In this document: in pieces, positions 63,811 through 64,000 of the stretch
Layout: each line of letters starts with the position of its first letter
Numbering within the stretch: the stretch's first letter is position 1
Source: Mesorhizobium koreense
GTDB taxonomy: Bacteria > Pseudomonadota > Alphaproteobacteria > Rhizobiales > Rhizobiaceae
Assembly (NCBI RefSeq): GCF_031656215.1
Contig: NZ_CP134228.1
Span: forward strand, 4,917,001-4,981,000
Direction: 5' to 3'
DNA: 64,000 bases
Program-made: the position numbers and the translations under genes
The notes under the pieces: model-generated
What the model was told of the DNA's origin: nothing
Database searches by the model: none
Seen by the model: the letters and a program-made list of their open reading frames with translations, nothing else

Positions 63811-64000
63811 TCACCTCTCCGGCAGCGCGTAGGCGATGATGGCATCGCCCGCCTTGGTGCCGGTGGAGCCATGGCCGCCGGCGACGATCAGCACATATTG
63901 GCGGCCATCCGATCCCTGATAGCTCATCGGCGTCGCCTGGCCGCCGGCCGGCAGCCGGTGCTCCCAGAGCTTGTGGCCTGTGGTCAAATCATAGGCGCGC
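63811..64000 (-). CDS. C-terminus of a PQQ-dependent dehydrogenase (partial)
   Basis: The last 62 codons of a minus-strand gene enter from the right edge and end at a TGA at 63811-63813. The sequence (LWEHRLPAGGQATPMSYQ, then IVAGGHGSTGTKAGDAIIAY) is the conserved C-terminal end of membrane-bound quinoprotein dehydrogenases such as glucose or quinate dehydrogenase. Substrate cannot be told from this piece. The rest lies outside the window. Confidence 0.85.
   Translation of the reverse strand, partial: RAYDLTTGHKLWEHRLPAGGQATPMSYQGSDGRQYVLIVAGGHGSTGTKAGDAIIAYALPER

Overview
The window is GC-rich chromosomal DNA from an alphaproteobacterium, most likely a Hyphomicrobiales (Rhizobiales) member near Phyllobacteriaceae/Mesorhizobium. 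I infer this from gene content rather than from any search: a class I lysyl-tRNA synthetase, a MerR-controlled acyl-CoA dehydrogenase operon, a PodJ-like polarity protein, a DapD-type lysine pathway, a TIGR02186/TauE pair, and a 44-base intergenic palindrome family (gcgtccttcgaggct...cacctcaggatgagg) in inverted pairs. Nearly all of it is coding. No rRNA, tRNA, CRISPR array, transposase or prophage was recognised.

Layout. 1-10 kb holds housekeeping and envelope genes: polyphosphate kinase 2, a membrane glycosyltransferase, a solute-binding protein, a fatty-acid-hydroxylase-type enzyme with a TerB-like protein, lysK, Mrp and a PaaG-like hydratase. 10-19 kb holds a CoxG-like protein, an acyl-CoA dehydrogenase convergent with a LysR regulator, an MttB-family methyltransferase with a MocR regulator, then pgi, a HAD phosphatase and a DUF924 protein. 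19.9-25.5 kb is a complete dipeptide-type ABC operon (dppABCDF order), followed by dps. 26.4-33.5 kb is the four-enzyme ligase-associated DNA-damage module (ligase, MBL exonuclease, DEXH helicase, phosphoesterase), arranged divergently with a TPR-methyltransferase between the arms. 33.5-39 kb holds the TIGR02186/TauE pair and a 1191-residue PodJ-like protein.

39.5-48.4 kb is a MerR-led fatty-acid or branched-chain acyl-CoA degradation operon: two acyl-CoA dehydrogenases, GST, thiolase, isochorismatase-like hydrolase, FadJ/FadB and a thioesterase. An S24 repressor and a nuclease-like protein follow. 49.8-55.9 kb is a minus-strand sugar-type ABC transporter with a Tat-exported binding protein, a LacI regulator and a cytosine-deaminase-like amidohydrolase. 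Its promoter carries two LacI-style operators. The last 8 kb has argB, a DMT exporter, a toxin-antitoxin locus with a frameshifted toxin, a pyrimidine 5'-nucleotidase, a PCu(A)C copper chaperone, a LOG-family protein, dapD, a DUF805 protein, an inositol-phosphatase-family protein and the C-terminus of a PQQ-dependent dehydrogenase.

Regulatory architecture is unusually readable. Tandem CTGGTAC-type sites lie at both the mocR and mttB promoters. A MerR-type inverted repeat precedes the beta-oxidation operon. GTGCAC direct repeats sit on the lysR promoter. Stable hairpins separate each binding-protein gene from the rest of its ABC operon. Boundaries, starts and motifs were read directly from the sequence. 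Functions rest on family recognition, and the regulatory assignments are inference.
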